This document shows, piece by piece, positions 47,037 through 58,683 of a DNA stretch of 64,000 bases. Every line of letters starts with the position of its first letter. Position 1 is the stretch's first letter. This DNA comes from Clonostachys chloroleuca. Lineage: Eukaryota > Ascomycota > Sordariomycetes > Hypocreales > Bionectriaceae. The stretch covers positions 26,660,001-26,724,000 of the forward strand of contig JBANAY010000003.1 in assembly GCA_037952775.1 (NCBI GenBank), written 5' to 3'. The notes under the pieces are model-generated. The model was not told the origin of the DNA, did not search any database, and saw only the letters and a program-made list of their open reading frames with translations. The position numbers and the translations under genes are program-made.

Positions 47037-48202
47037 ATGGGTGAAACCGCAGCGCAAACTGCCCGACAGACCCCTCATCACCGCCGAAGCTTCTACATCG
47101 GCGGACAATATGTTAAGGATAAGGAGGGCAACCATTCGCTCCAGGGGCAGATGTACGTTGAGCACCTACAGCCAAGCCAGAGCAGTGAAATCAAGCCGTT
47201 CCCACTCTTGTTTATTCATGGCGGAACCCGTACTGGAATAGTGAGCAGGCTGCTTCTGCCTCTCTGGCCTGCGTGGATGCTGATAAGATCTAGGACTGGA
47301 TAACAAAGCCCGACGGTGAACCTGGATGGGCTTCGTATTTCCTGTCACAGGGATACGAACTCTACCTTGTCGATCAGCCGTTCCGAGGGAGGAGTCCCTG
47401 GAGCCCGGGGCTCGGAGATGTGATTGTCTATCCTGCGGAGCAGATCCAGAAGATGTTCACCGCCAGCAGCAACTATAAATTATGGCCACAAGCCGAGTCC
47501 CACACGCAATGGCCTGGCTCAGGTGTGATGGGCCACCCCGTTTTCGACAGGTTCTACGCCTCGGGCGTGCAGATGATCAAAGACCAGGCCCTTCAGGAGG
47601 GAGCATCCCAGGCTGCGTGTACAGCGCTACTGGACACAATCGGGCGGCCGGCCATCGTGTTTGGGCATTCTGCTGGCGGGCCAATCCCGTTCTTGCTGGG
47701 CGATGTGCGGCCTGGCCTGGTCAAGTCTATCGTCTCACTCGAGCCCCTGGGGCCGCCGTTCTCCAAAGTATCAATCAGGACGGTTCCCGGGTCTCCATAT
47801 GGCATCTCCAACGCCCCGATAACGTATGAGCCTCCCGTCACGGATCCTGTTGCGGACCTGGCAACGCGTGTGGTGAAGGCAGCAGCACCCGAACTGCTGG
47901 ATGGCCGACTGCAGGCGAGTGACACACCTCGGAAACTCGTCAACCTTGAGAGAATCCCGGTTCTCGTGGTTACGGCCCCGGCATCATACCATGCTCAGTA
48001 TGACTGGTGCACTGTCGAATATCTACGGCAGGCGGGTGTTGATGCTACCCATTTGAAGTTGGAGGATGTAGGGATACTTGGAAATGGACACATGATGTTT
48101 GTCGAGAAGAATAGCGACCAGATTGCTGCAGAGATCCAGAAATGGTTAGAGAAGCAGGCGAGCAATCATCGTCATACCCCGGCCGAATCAAATATGACTT
48201 GA
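47037..48202 (+). CDS. Alpha/beta hydrolase (esterase/lipase type)
   Basis: Two exons (47037-47240, 47294-48202; a 53-base intron with a GCTGAT-type branch) give 370 residues. Strand beta-3 and the oxyanion region read FPLLFIHGGTRTG. YELYLVDQPFRGRS matches the D-x-x-G-x-G-x-S loop of the fold. The nucleophile elbow is GHSAGG (Ser in IVFGHSAGGPIPF). The catalytic His is probably in LGNGHMMFVEKNSD near the C-terminus. No signal peptide, so it is likely cytosolic. It resembles fungal hydrolases annotated as esterases. The substrate cannot be inferred. No breaks. Confidence 0.85.
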
Positions 48203-48355
48203 ATTCAATGATAATCCGGCTCGCTTTTGATGAAGTTAAGGGGCTGTCCCGAGGAGACTATGAGTGCATCGAAGAGATCACCTGACATTAGTAGTTACAA
48301 ATAAGCATGCAAGCAACTCAATGGGTATTACTGATTTTCTTTGGGATACCCGGAA

Positions 48356-49829
48356 TTATCCTCTTGTCCGCTCTTGCTTGACACTCCCACTCCTTCCCCC
48401 ACTGTGAGCATGAGCAATGCTTCGCTTGTTATCTTCTCTCTCAACTTCTGCAAAAGTCGGTAGAGGCTCCATCTCAGCAGGCGGTGCCATCCATGACTCT
48501 GCCCTCTGAGCTGTGGCAGACCGTGATTGTGTTGAACCTCCCGGTCTCCTGCCGCTGGTTTGTGGCAAAACCTTGACCGGTTGCGTTCCGTGAAGGGTGC
48601 ACTCCTCACCCGCAATTTCGAATCTGGCTGTCACGATAGCTGATGACTGAGGCTGACATTGAACGTGGTGAAGTCGTGAAAGACCAAACTCGTACCCACG
48701 TGCCCGCCGATTCGTACATTCAATGCCTTACCAACGTCTACAGGCGATGCCTCGTCTGAGCATGGGATCTCGACGGCGACTCTACGGCCTCCGAACGCCT
48801 CGCTCTGCAGATACAGCTTCTCTTTCCAGTTCGTGTCATGCGCGCGGACATAGCCATCACACCTAATGCCACACCAGGACTCCAGCTTGGCTTTGAAAGC
48901 GACAAGAGTCGACTTTGCCGCACGTTTCGGATGATTTCACTGGTATTTGTCCAGTTTGGTATCAAGCGCATCAAGACGGGGATAGGATCGCGGCCAAGCT
49001 GTATTACAGACGGCAGGCTCACGTTCAGCCTGAAGCAGAATGCCGGTACTGACCTGGCACCAAATAATTTCTTCATCTTCTCTGTCTTTGAAAGCTCCGC
49101 ATTTTCCATTCCGGGAACGAGGCGCTGTGTGCAGACCGACCCCCAGCGAGAAGTACACTGCAGGTGAAAATCAACAACTGGAGGATTCGGGTTGAAGGCC
49201 AAGATTTGGACGGGCATCGTGGCCGTCACCTCATGCCAAGACCCCTTTCTCTGAAAACGAAGGATAGCCTCGATGTATATTCGATGAAGCCCTCTTTGTC
49301 GCCCCAGCCGTCGTAGAAGACGGGGGCATCCCTTGTCTTGAGATATCGGGTTTGGCATGTTCTGTTGTTGGGTAACCTCCTACTCTCTCCTCTCTCCCTC
49401 CCGTAGAAGGAGGCTGGAAGGGGGTTGGTTGCCAACGTACGCAGGGTCTGTTGGTATAAAGGATTTCCTTGCTTCGTACTGCCGGGTGAAAAGGCGTGAG
49501 TCGATGTTCTGAGGTACCTGAAGTGCAAAGGGCCACTCTTTCTGCTTGGGACTGCCTTCTGGGATATGCATGGGGCCAGTGAAAACACCCTGGGTTTGGT
49601 GCAGAAGGGTGAAGCGGCCGCGGTATATGCCATCATGGTTGCTGTTCGTCATCTCCATTCTGGATTTGGTTCGTCCATGAAACGCAAGATCAATTCTAGC
49701 TTCAGTGCAGACTATGGGCACGCTTCGGTGAACTTTTCCGATGATGATATCTCCAGGATAGAAGGCGGTTCTCTGGCCCTCGAGCTCGATGCCCAGGGCT
49801 GGGAGAGATTTGCGCAGCGTGGGTGTCAT
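48356..49829 (-). pseudogene. Arrestin-like gene with several frame breaks
   Basis: Reading leftward from 49829 the segments match a fungal arrestin-like protein in order: LGIELEGQRTAFYPGDIIIGKV (arrestin N start), FHGRTKSRMEM, PFALQVP, FYDGWGDKEGFIEY, EAILRFQRKGSWHEV, TQRLVPGMENAELS, VSLPSVIQLGRDPIPV, FTTFNVSLSHQL and RFEIAGEECTL. These lie in different frames. Breaks fall near 49420-49424 (C5 on the coding strand), 49271-49280, 48913-48922 and 48631-48641. No intron with proper phases repairs them. Four indels in 0.8 kb is far more than in the neighbours, so decay is more likely than sequencing error. Family members scaffold ubiquitin ligases at membrane cargo. Confidence 0.75.
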
Positions 49830-51028
49830 GGTGGTGGTCGTTGCTGCAATCGCTGCCGTAGCTCGCTTCTCTGGCAGTTCTGAGTTTTGAGAAAGATCCA
49901 GTTCTAATAGATGAACAGATGACGACTGTGATCTGAATTGTCTCATAGAGAAGAGAGAATGGGATTCAAGAAAGATATAATACACGGTCGGTGTGCCTGT
50001 TCAGTCCGTTTTCTATAGCAAGAAACCTACACATCACACATCAAGAAAACTGCCATTCTGAAACTGTAGGAAAAAGTATTAATGATTATACTTTTTGACA
50101 ATAAATCTTACTTTCTCCAGGTTTTCAACCACATGCGATGCAAGTAGTTGTCGATCCTTATTTATTGTGTTAAGATATCGGGCCTGGCATCTTTCGTTGG
50201 ATTTTTTTTTACTTTGTCCTTGGATAGGTTGCTCCATTAAGCCTCAGTTTCTGTTAAGGCTGACCGAACAAGATCGCCATCTTTCGCATCTTTCCAGCCC
50301 ATAAGCGTTGTCCACCCCAAAGTTTGATAAGAGTATTGGCAACAAGCACCGGAGAATTGATAAGGCGAGGTCAAGCTTATGGGCTTATTTGTATATGTGA
50401 TCTATTTCTGGAATATTCATCGGGTTGCCGCCTCTGGCTCTGATCGCATCCGCCGCGTTTCGAGATATCGTTTGGATGTTGAACATCTGGTTTGCACCAG
50501 TCTTCTCATGAACAGCACGAGCCCGAGAGCGCCAGAAATTATAAACATCGAGGTACAATGGGGTATCAATTGTTACGGTCAGCTGAAGAACAATACGGTT
50601 ATGGCTTACATCCCAAGAAACTTAAAGCGACAGCTCCTTATGTCATGTTGTTTCCAGCATTAGGGTACTGGCACGAGTGGTGGAGGGGGTACTCAGTCAT
50701 TCGCCTGTGAGTTATTCACAACACATCACGATTAAGCAAGTGGTGGGAGTCCGTCCCAAACATCCGATTTAGTTTCTACGAGCCGATCATGCTGGTAGTT
50801 GGAGTTGTGTAAGCCAATTTGCTGATTGCATCGAGGCATCTCTCACCACATTCGTGTCCAACAAGATCGAAACATTTTTTCGACAAATCAATCCCTGGCT
50901 GGAAAGACAACCTACCTCATATGTAACATGAAACATGAATCACCTCAACTGCAAACCATATGATCCAACATGATCCACCAGCTCTCCGCATCCCCTTGCT
51001 TCTTGAGCGATTCTGCTCTTGAAATTAT
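49830..51028. other. Intergenic, 1.2 kb
   Basis: 5' flank of the arrestin-like locus and 3' flank of the transporter. AT-rich, no gene seen. Confidence 0.6.
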
Positions 51029-52987
51029 CTAATTCTCAATCCATTGGAAGATGGCCATGGTTGTGGTGTAAACCATGGCGACCAGGCCAACAACCATTAA
51101 CACAATATCCAAAATCTTAGCCAACCGCGTCGTAGCCGCGCCCTTGTAATGTAAATACGCGGGATAAATGTAAACCAGCGGAACGCACGCAAAACTGCCA
51201 ATCAACGAAACGAACTTGTCCAGATCCGTGGCTCCGAGTATACTGACGCCGACGCAGGCGACCATAGCCAACGTCCTGAGGCCGTTCTTCTGCCACTTGA
51301 CGGCGGCGCTCTTGGCACCCGACGCCCGTTCTCCAAAGAGCGATGTCTCCAAGATTCGCACGGCTGGGAAGAGCTGCACTGGCTCGCCCGCAAGCACGGC
51401 CAGGGAATATAGGAACTGAACGACGTTGACCAGTGGTGAGTTTTGTGGGAAGTTGGAAATGATCTGGATCTTGGTGTGCTTTCCAAATGTCGCGTAGCAG
51501 AGAGCGCCGACAGATGTGAAGATGATGGTGATGAGGAACATGACAAAGTATAGGAGGGGTCCAAAGTGTTGAGGCTTCTTCATGCTGGACTGGATGGGCA
51601 AGATAAGGCCAATGCCCTCAAATGTGAAGATGGCAGAGCCAATGGTCAATGTCCAGCTTTGAGAGTTGAACAAATGGACCGAAGGTGCCATCCCTCGCGA
51701 GGATAGAGCGGCGACGTCGTAGTACCAGATGTAGACGAGGCCCACCAAGATGAACACATCTGCTATGAGTGCGACGGGGCCCAGCTTGGAAATGTGACGG
51801 ATGAGGGCCAGGGGGATCAGTGGGATGAGCTGCAAGGCAATTAGGGCTGGGACACCGAACGCAACGTTCTGGCGGCCGCCCGTCACGGCGTCAAAGAACG
51901 AGAAGATATTTTCCGCCGTGAATATCAGACCGGCGCAGACAAAGCCCAGCTGGGAAAGGGCAATCGATGCAAGGATGAGCTGGCGGAATCGTGGGCCGAC
52001 GATGGCTGCACCGAGTTCACCATAACCGCCTCCGTATTTCTCCCTACAGTCGAGCAGTAGGCGGAAGCAGAAGCAGTTGATAAGCGAAACAAAGATCAGT
52101 ATGAGAGACGAGAAGAGAATGCCTCCGTTCAGGAATGCCTTGGGCAAGAACATGATGCCGGTTCCAATGAAGGCTTTTAGCAGTGTAAAAAAAGTCTTGA
52201 ATGTGCTCGCATCACCTTCTCTCGCCTTTCGGTGCGACTGTCGCCTGCTCGCTCTCGGCCTCGGAAGCAGCGGTCGTCTCTCATCTGGTTCCTCCTGCTC
52301 ATCGAGCGCGGAGTCTTCCTCGGTATCGGTGTCTTCGAGGTCCTCGCCAGCGAAGCTGCCATAGAGGTCCAAGAAATCGACGAAGGTGTTGGTTATGACG
52401 AGCGGCCCGCTCTCGTGCCTTTTACGGGCATTGTTGCGTACGTAGTGACGTCGAAATCCTCCAAGCTCACGTTGTTCAGGGTATGACAAGTCGTCCTCTG
52501 CCTGCAGACTTGGGGACGGCTGGTAAGAAAAAGTATTGGCTCGACGAATGGAGCTCGCACGGGCCGTTATTCGGAACAGGTCTCGGTGAATATCGCCTCC
52601 CTGGAGCTTCAGAGATGATTCGAGAGTATCGGGGCTTTGTGAACGGCATGTGCCGTCGATCTGGCTCAAGAGGTTGCCGGTAGATGAAGAGGACGTGGGG
52701 TCTTGACCGTTCGCTAGAGACAGAGACGTCTCTCCCGGAGACTCGCCAGCCTCTGCCTTCGCACCCAATGCGGAACTAGGAGGGCTGGAAGCCACGGGGT
52801 GGCTCTGGGTCTGGGGAGGAAAGGCGTTGTTGCGAGGTGCAGAGCCTGATAATGACGTCGTTGAATCTTGAATGCCCAGACTGACTTCTGGATCGGCTGA
52901 GTACCCTTCCGGCAAATGGCGTTCCAGAATGGTAGCCGCCCGTCTGGTCGCCTCCTCGGTGTCGATTTCTGGGGTAAAGTCGGCCAT
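51029..52987 (-). CDS. Vacuolar amino acid transporter, AVT3/AVT4 type
   Basis: An intronless gene of 652 residues. The first 260 residues are hydrophilic, Ser/Pro-rich and acidic, ending in DERRPLLPRPR. From STFKTFFTLLKAFIGTGIMFLPKAFLNGG the amino acid/auxin permease domain begins. It has about eleven membrane helices, with FTFEGIGLILPIQSSMKKP in the middle and CVPLVYIYPAYLHYK near the end. A long N-terminal extension plus the GTGIMFLPKAF start is characteristic of Avt3/Avt4, which export amino acids from the vacuole. Frame intact throughout. The choice between Avt3 and Avt4 cannot be made by eye. Confidence 0.9.
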   Translation of the reverse strand: MADFTPEIDTEEATRRAATILERHLPEGYSADPEVSLGIQDSTTSLSGSAPRNNAFPPQTQSHPVASSPPSSALGAKAEAGESPGETSLSLANGQDPTSSSSTGNLLSQIDGTCRSQSPDTLESSLKLQGGDIHRDLFRITARASSIRRANTFSYQPSPSLQAEDDLSYPEQRELGGFRRHYVRNNARKRHESGPLVITNTFVDFLDLYGSFAGEDLEDTDTEEDSALDEQEEPDERRPLLPRPRASRRQSHRKAREGDASTFKTFFTLLKAFIGTGIMFLPKAFLNGGILFSSLILIFVSLINCFCFRLLLDCREKYGGGYGELGAAIVGPRFRQLILASIALSQLGFVCAGLIFTAENIFSFFDAVTGGRQNVAFGVPALIALQLIPLIPLALIRHISKLGPVALIADVFILVGLVYIWYYDVAALSSRGMAPSVHLFNSQSWTLTIGSAIFTFEGIGLILPIQSSMKKPQHFGPLLYFVMFLITIIFTSVGALCYATFGKHTKIQIISNFPQNSPLVNVVQFLYSLAVLAGEPVQLFPAVRILETSLFGERASGAKSAAVKWQKNGLRTLAMVACVGVSILGATDLDKFVSLIGSFACVPLVYIYPAYLHYKGAATTRLAKILDIVLMVVGLVAMVYTTTMAIFQWIEN

Positions 52988-55110
52988 GGTCAGCGAATGA
53001 CTCGCTCGGCGAGGCGGTTGCTGCTGTTAGAAGACGGAATGAAGAGTCTGCAAGGTGACGGTCGCGATGTTTTGACGATGCGAGCTCACTCCGGCCATCA
53101 CATAGACCAGGATCCGGATCAGCTGCCAAGGCCAAATGAGGGGCAGAAGGACCAATCACTATGGACAAACGGGCACGAAGGAGAAAACTTCAATGGCTTC
53201 ACGGAAGGCTGCCCTTGCTGTACCTATTTATTTAGTAACATGTTTAGGCCCAGGCCAATCGGCGGTGTTTCAATCCGCCAGCCGATTACCTAATGTAACC
53301 TTATGACATAATTGGACCTCTCGCTGGTCACGGAGCAATCACGTGGGCGAGAGGAGCGGCCATTGGGTTTGGCTAATGACGAGACCATGCATGGGCTTGG
53401 AGGAACAGTGTGCTCAGGCCATGGCAGACAGACTGGTGACAATAATGAACGAAAAGGATCGGATAAAGACCTGTCAATTGCGGGATGAATGTGGTGGCCA
53501 GGAGCTGCCCTGGTGGGGGAAGTCTCTCCTACCCTAGACCAAAGGGCATTCAACACGACATCTTTGTCCACACGTTCATGGGTTACTGCGCACAGTATGT
53601 GTGTCTCACGTCGATGAAGGCAATGGTAGATGACAGAGATCTTGTTTTTCGCGGGGCTACGGCTTGCCTTTATTTCGCTCTCCTTGTAGGTTGGGTGTAG
53701 TTGGTCATTTGACTAACTCCAAGCTTCATCCAGAAGATCAGCCCCAGGAGAAGTCGGCATGACAAATTGGACCTCAACCCCCCAGATTACATATTCATTC
53801 CTTTCAGATATCTTGCCGGAACGAGTAGACGTAAACTTCTCGGCATTCTATCCGAACATTAGAGGGTGTGGGCTGTCGAGACTAGGATTGTTAACGGCCC
53901 ATGTGCTAATTTGTGTTGTAATATAGAACCTCACCAAGTTGCTATACTGCATCACTTGGCTGCAAGCAGGCGAGGATAGGGAGAAACTCAAGCTAGACGT
54001 ATGAGGAAATAGATAATATAGACTACATTTGTTCCTTGGTTAGATCCAGCTTGCGACGTCAACCGAAAATGGATTCATGATAGCGTTCTGGACAGTGTAC
54101 GGAGATCGACATGGGCGAAACTTTGTACTGTCGGAAAGCCCTCATTTAGAATGCTCAACATTTGATACATATGATGAGGGCAGGATTCGTAAGGCGATTA
54201 TTGGTACCATGGTACCATTTGAACTACTAGGTAGGACTGGGCTGCGCACACCAAGCGTAAAATTGTAGTAAGCGATCTAGCAGAGCATGACACATGTTCC
54301 ATTCCTCTGAATTTATTACGGAAGAGGAAAGAAGCACAACATGGGAATAAGCTAGCGAAGAGGCTTGCCAAAGCTAATATGGACATTTGCGCGACTGGTA
54401 TGGGAAGGAAGAAGAGATGTACATAGTACAGGTGGACCAATTTCTATGATATCAACTTATCAGCGTCAATCATGCACATTCATCCTAAGCCAGGATATGT
54501 CCTGAATGCTTCAAGCTCTAGAGTGTCAAGAAGGACTAGACAATACTCGCCTACTGTGCTATGTCCGGTATAGAGAACAAAGACGATAGCGCACGGCTCG
54601 GTTCATGGGGCGGCAAGCCGTGATCTAGATCTGGGGTAAAGAGATCTAAGACGCTAAGAACTCAAACATGAAAGAAGCTACTATCTTGGCAACTCAGATT
54701 TAAGTGGCCACATTAGTCCTTCGGCTAGTAATTTGCCTTTCATTTTAGGTGAAGAATTTCTAGATGCGGTGGTTGGAGTCCGCGATCATGAGATTAGGTT
54801 CAAGCTATTTCGACGGAAAGGAGACGTGCTGGTGCATTCCTGTGCTAGATTTCTTGTCATGGCCCACTCAACTCGTGGAATGATGCTATCAAGCTTATAT
54901 CCAATTCCGGAAATTTAGATTGACGCCCGAATGTCGATATTCCAACACATGGCAATTCTGGTGTATATAGATGATGACACTCCACGATCACGGCAGGCAT
55001 CTTCTTTGGGACGTTTTCTCCTTGCTTCTTATCTCCAGTTCAAAGCAGCGCATTGTAGTCTCTCCCCGGCTGCTTCAAGCTCACGATCGCTATTGTATCC
55101 TTGGTTCAAG
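52988..55110. other. Gene-poor interval, 2.1 kb
   Basis: Upstream of the transporter and of a secreted-protein gene. Several open frames of 60-80 codons occur but have no recognisable motif, codon bias or splice logic. It could hold decayed sequence, but I cannot identify what. Confidence 0.5.
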
Positions 55111-55836
55111 ATGCAGCTCACATCATGGGTCATTGCCACCAGCCTCCTCGTATTCACTGAACGGGTGGTGGCTATGCTCCCGGCATTTGATGCGCCCCCT
55201 GACTTCGGATGCCCCAATGACCCTTGCAGCGGTGGCTCGATATGCCGCGTCCAAATCACCAGCGGCAAGACGGCCCCAATCATGGTTTGCGTGCCGGACG
55301 GGACCCCTCCTGGAACATGGCCTAATGGAACGACACCTCTCCCGGTTGACTCCTCCGCCTCCGCCTCCGTCTCCCCGTCTTCATCCGCAAGCTCCTCTGC
55401 TGAGAGCATATCGACCGAGAGCTCTGAGGCGCCTTCTTCTACGGAGGAATCCTCTTCTAGCAAACCTTCCGGTGCTAACAAGGCATTTCCTTCCTCCAAC
55501 GCCCCTCTGCCCGAAGCAACTCCTGACGAATTGTCCGAGGAAGCTACCTCGACTTCTGCTAGTTCGTCCGAAAAAAGTTCGACTAAGACAAGCTCGACTG
55601 AGGAAGCGTCTAGTACCGAGGCTTCGAGCACAGAAACTTCGAGCACCGAGGCCTCAAGCGCCAAGGCATCCAGCACGGAAACGTCTACCACGGAAGCTAC
55701 CAGTACTGAGACCTCCAGCACGGAAACCTCCAGCACGGAAACCTCCAGTGATGAAACCTCCAGCGATGAAAGCTCCACGGTGACGAGCTCTTCATCCACT
55801 AGCTCGACGGCGAAACCAAGTTCCACCAGAAAGTGA
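55111..55836 (+). CDS. Secreted Ser/Thr/Glu-rich protein with small Cys-rich N-terminus
   Basis: A single exon of 241 residues. A signal peptide spans about 1-21 (MQLTSWVIATSLLVFTERVV). A short domain with four cysteines (C34, C39, C45, C60; FGCPNDPCSGGSIC..) follows. Residues 80-241 are almost only Ser, Thr, Glu, Ala and Lys, with tandem SSTE/TSSTE units, a mucin-like region expected to be heavily O-glycosylated. The protein ends KPSSTRK with no hydrophobic tail, so it is unlikely to be GPI-anchored. It is probably a soluble wall or extracellular protein. An open frame on the opposite strand is a shadow of the biased composition. Confidence 0.75.
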   Translation: MQLTSWVIATSLLVFTERVVAMLPAFDAPPDFGCPNDPCSGGSICRVQITSGKTAPIMVCVPDGTPPGTWPNGTTPLPVDSSASASVSPSSSASSSAESISTESSEAPSSTEESSSSKPSGANKAFPSSNAPLPEATPDELSEEATSTSASSSEKSSTKTSSTEEASSTEASSTETSSTEASSAKASSTETSTTEATSTETSSTETSSTETSSDETSSDESSTVTSSSSTSSTAKPSSTRK

Positions 55837-57318
55837 ACAGTCTGAATAGTTTTAGGGTTACCACTGGGGATTGTTAGGAGAGACTCGTGGATTACAGAGG
55901 CATTGACCAAACTGTGCCCGCAGCACCAACGACAGGGAAAAACTTGACGATCCTTCGTTTTCATTCACAAGATTCTATATCCGTAATGTTTAGTATAAAA
56001 AAATCATCATCGATCGAATGTATTTTACTATCATTACTATTTCATTTGTGGCAAGATTGAACAAAATGGAAAACACCAACTGACTATCTACAAACTTGGC
56101 TTATTTTCCTTAATATGCAACGACTCGGCTTATAAAGATTGAATCTGTTTCGTTACCCCGGTGAGAACTATAATTTTTTTTTTTTTTTTGGGCAACAAGA
56201 CTCGACGATGTCCAGTTTTGGATATGAGTGTCATGGCATGGTCACCTCAGATAAAACCGCTTGAAGGTCCTGGATTTATTTGACTTTAAATGACGTTGTA
56301 TTTATTCTTCGGTAATTTAGCGCTTTATATAAAGTGTTTAGAGTCGATAATTGAACAAGGATACAGAATACTCACATGGAATTTGGCGGGAAGGTTTAGT
56401 TACCGGCGTGGTTGCCAGAAGCAATCTTGCTCCGAGAATGCCGGGCCACTGGACCAAACCAGAGGCAAGAACAACGTGATATTAGGCTCCTGTATTTGAC
56501 CTGATGATACCTCGGAATCTAGGGAAATACCGGCTACCGATGGGTAGCATTGGACTCCTCTGGGCAGTGACACCGAGGTACTGTAGCGGCGATTGTGGCC
56601 GTGTCCACTGGCCGCCTCACTAGCCACAATCACTTCCGTCTGGATTCAAGAGAATTTACATATGATTAAAAACACTATCACATGTCTATTGATGACTGAG
56701 CGACCGATCGCTTGGTTCACTAGCCTGTACTTGATTGATAGACAGGTTGGCCGGTAATGAGGTGAGCGGACGGGTCGGGTGTCGATCGCATGATCCTTCT
56801 CAAACAAGCTACTGTTTGAGCTCATGGTGATCGTCATCTCAAGGGTACCGCCACAGAGTACGCCCTCGATTCAGGAAAATGCGGAAGGCCAAAGATGCCA
56901 CGCTGGTATCGGGCGCAGATCGGCTCGCGATTCGTCGGCGCAGCCAGATATCAGTCATCGCCCTAACCAAGAGAGGCAGGCATATATTCCAAGCAATGGC
57001 ATTACCGGTTGCCTGACTTCCCCAGTGATCATTTCCTCCGCCACCAGAAAGTCCTCGCTGTTTCTGGTAGGTACCGGACTCATGCAGGGTCTATGAGAGT
57101 ACTAATTAAGCAGTTCCTGACCCAAATGCGGTTCTTTTGTCCTGCGACTCACGTCACCATCAATAAGACCCTCTAGGCTACCCTTTTTTTCAAGATATTA
57201 CTTATACACGGTCACGCCTTTTTGGGGGCCCTCATTTCCGCATTTCAATCACCACCATCAACAGTACTGCATTTAACCTACGATATTTACAAGTCCAGTC
57301 GACTGAAACACGATAAAG
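55837..57318. other. Intergenic, 1.5 kb
   Basis: AT-rich, with a 16-base T run at 56174-56189. Short open frames have no motif. Presumed promoter of the next gene at the right end, including a poly-T tract near 57183-57190. Confidence 0.55.
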
Positions 57319-57747
57319 ATGCTGCCAAAGAACGCCGTTACCGTTCTCGCCATTGCCACTCTAGGCTCGGCTGCTAGCATCCTCCCCATCAAGGTTGATC
57401 AACATGACACTCCTCAGCTAAGAAACCCAGAGTTGGTCAACTCGCGAGATCTCGAGACCAACGACGTGCACCCCAATCCCCGTGGCCTGATCCAGGTTCA
57501 GGAATGCACTGTCACTGGGTGCGACAAGAACGACAAGCGAAGCAGCAACAGCGATAGGACCAGGCCGTGGCACTTCTCCAGCAATCTTGGTGATAGGAAT
57601 GCCGAAGCTCAAGAGGCCGGAAAGGATGGCGAATTTGTCTCGAGAGGATTCCAGGCCCAAGAATGTGGCATTACTGGCTGTCTTGAGAAGGTCCGGGATG
57701 AAGCCCGCCATCTTGAGGACTACTATCGCGAGAAGAGGCAGGAATAA
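57319..57747 (+). CDS. Small secreted protein with duplicated Cys-x4-Cys motif (candidate peptide precursor)
   Basis: A single exon of 142 residues. Residues 1-19 form a signal peptide (VTVLAIATLGSAAS). The mature part is charged and has only four cysteines, in two copies of one motif: QVQECTVTGC (C63, C68) and QAQECGITGC (C116, C121). Each is preceded by Arg-Gly and followed by an acidic/basic spacer. One dibasic KR (73-74) follows copy 1, and a second KR lies near the end (139-140). The repeated cores in a hydrophilic pro-region resemble fungal secreted peptide precursors processed by Kex2, or a small effector. I do not recognise the family. The peptide-precursor idea is inference. Confidence 0.72.
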   Translation: MLPKNAVTVLAIATLGSAASILPIKVDQHDTPQLRNPELVNSRDLETNDVHPNPRGLIQVQECTVTGCDKNDKRSSNSDRTRPWHFSSNLGDRNAEAQEAGKDGEFVSRGFQAQECGITGCLEKVRDEARHLEDYYREKRQE

Positions 57748-58683
57748 GCTTTTATTGGAATAACCGAGTCCCACACATTGGGAACTAATCTCACGTTCTT
57801 TCGTATATCTATCCTTTGTCTCAAACCAGAATGGCACATAACTATATATCAGTGTTAGCTGGCCCTCGATTGAGGTGCCAGCTGGCCTTGTTTAACGCTC
57901 TCCACGACTAGCTAGAAACGAGAAATTAAATTGAATTTTTTTATCAAGAGAATGAATCTATTAGTGTTCTCTCCCAGTGGAGATTTAGAATAAGCGTCTG
58001 GTGTTTCCCTCTGCGTGCTCCTGATAATAATCGTAGTGGGTGTAAGGATCCACGGGCACGAACTAATTTATAAGACAGTCCAGATCGATTTTATCAGAAT
58101 ATGGAATAGATGTAATGCTATGGTAAGCTAATAGTGATCGGAGAAATCCTTACGAACACAATGACTGTATCATCCCGTTTACATGAGATGCTATCTGCCC
58201 TCTCATATATCAAGCCAGTTGGGCTTCCGCATTTACCCATCCCACTATAATTATCCCACTCGGCAATGCCACGGTACCCTTGTCACTTGAAAGTTGCATT
58301 GCAGCTATCCTTTGTGTAATTGCATCCCATTGTATGAGCAATTACCATTGATTTTTGCGTTGATTTCAGGTAACTAGCTTCGTTTCCTCCAGACGCCCGT
58401 TTCGAATCTTGGTTTCTTGCATATTACCAAGCACCGATTGATTCATTGTCCGAAGGAATCGCGCCCTCGGTCTTAACGACGACGACGCTTACAAATTTGG
58501 GGCTTAATGCCGGCCATCTTCGGGGAGCGAAGGCCGAACGGATAACGCATTCATATTATATATATATCCATCAACTCAAATATAAAAAGCAAGAGAGATA
58601 TTGGAAGGAAAGATTATATTTTGCCACAGATTTCACCAAGTTTTCGAGACTCATAATAAATAACACAACTCCACACGACCAGT
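57748..58683. other. Intergenic, 936 bases
   Basis: AT-rich, no gene seen. The right end carries the TATA box and A-rich leader of the next gene. Confidence 0.6.
58581..58587 (+). promoter_or_regulatory. TATA box of the 58.7 kb hydrolase gene
   Basis: TATAAAA lies 97 bases upstream of the start codon at 58684, with an alternating TA tract just before it. Spacing fits a fungal core promoter. Confidence 0.45.

Noticed and set aside
54077..54918. Short open frames possibly from a decayed element
   Set aside because: No transposase, polyprotein or terminal-repeat feature could be identified. Too little to call a relic.
55029..55964. 311-codon open frame on the - strand
   Set aside because: Shadow of the Ser/Thr/Glu repeat gene. 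The + strand has a signal peptide and a sensible start.
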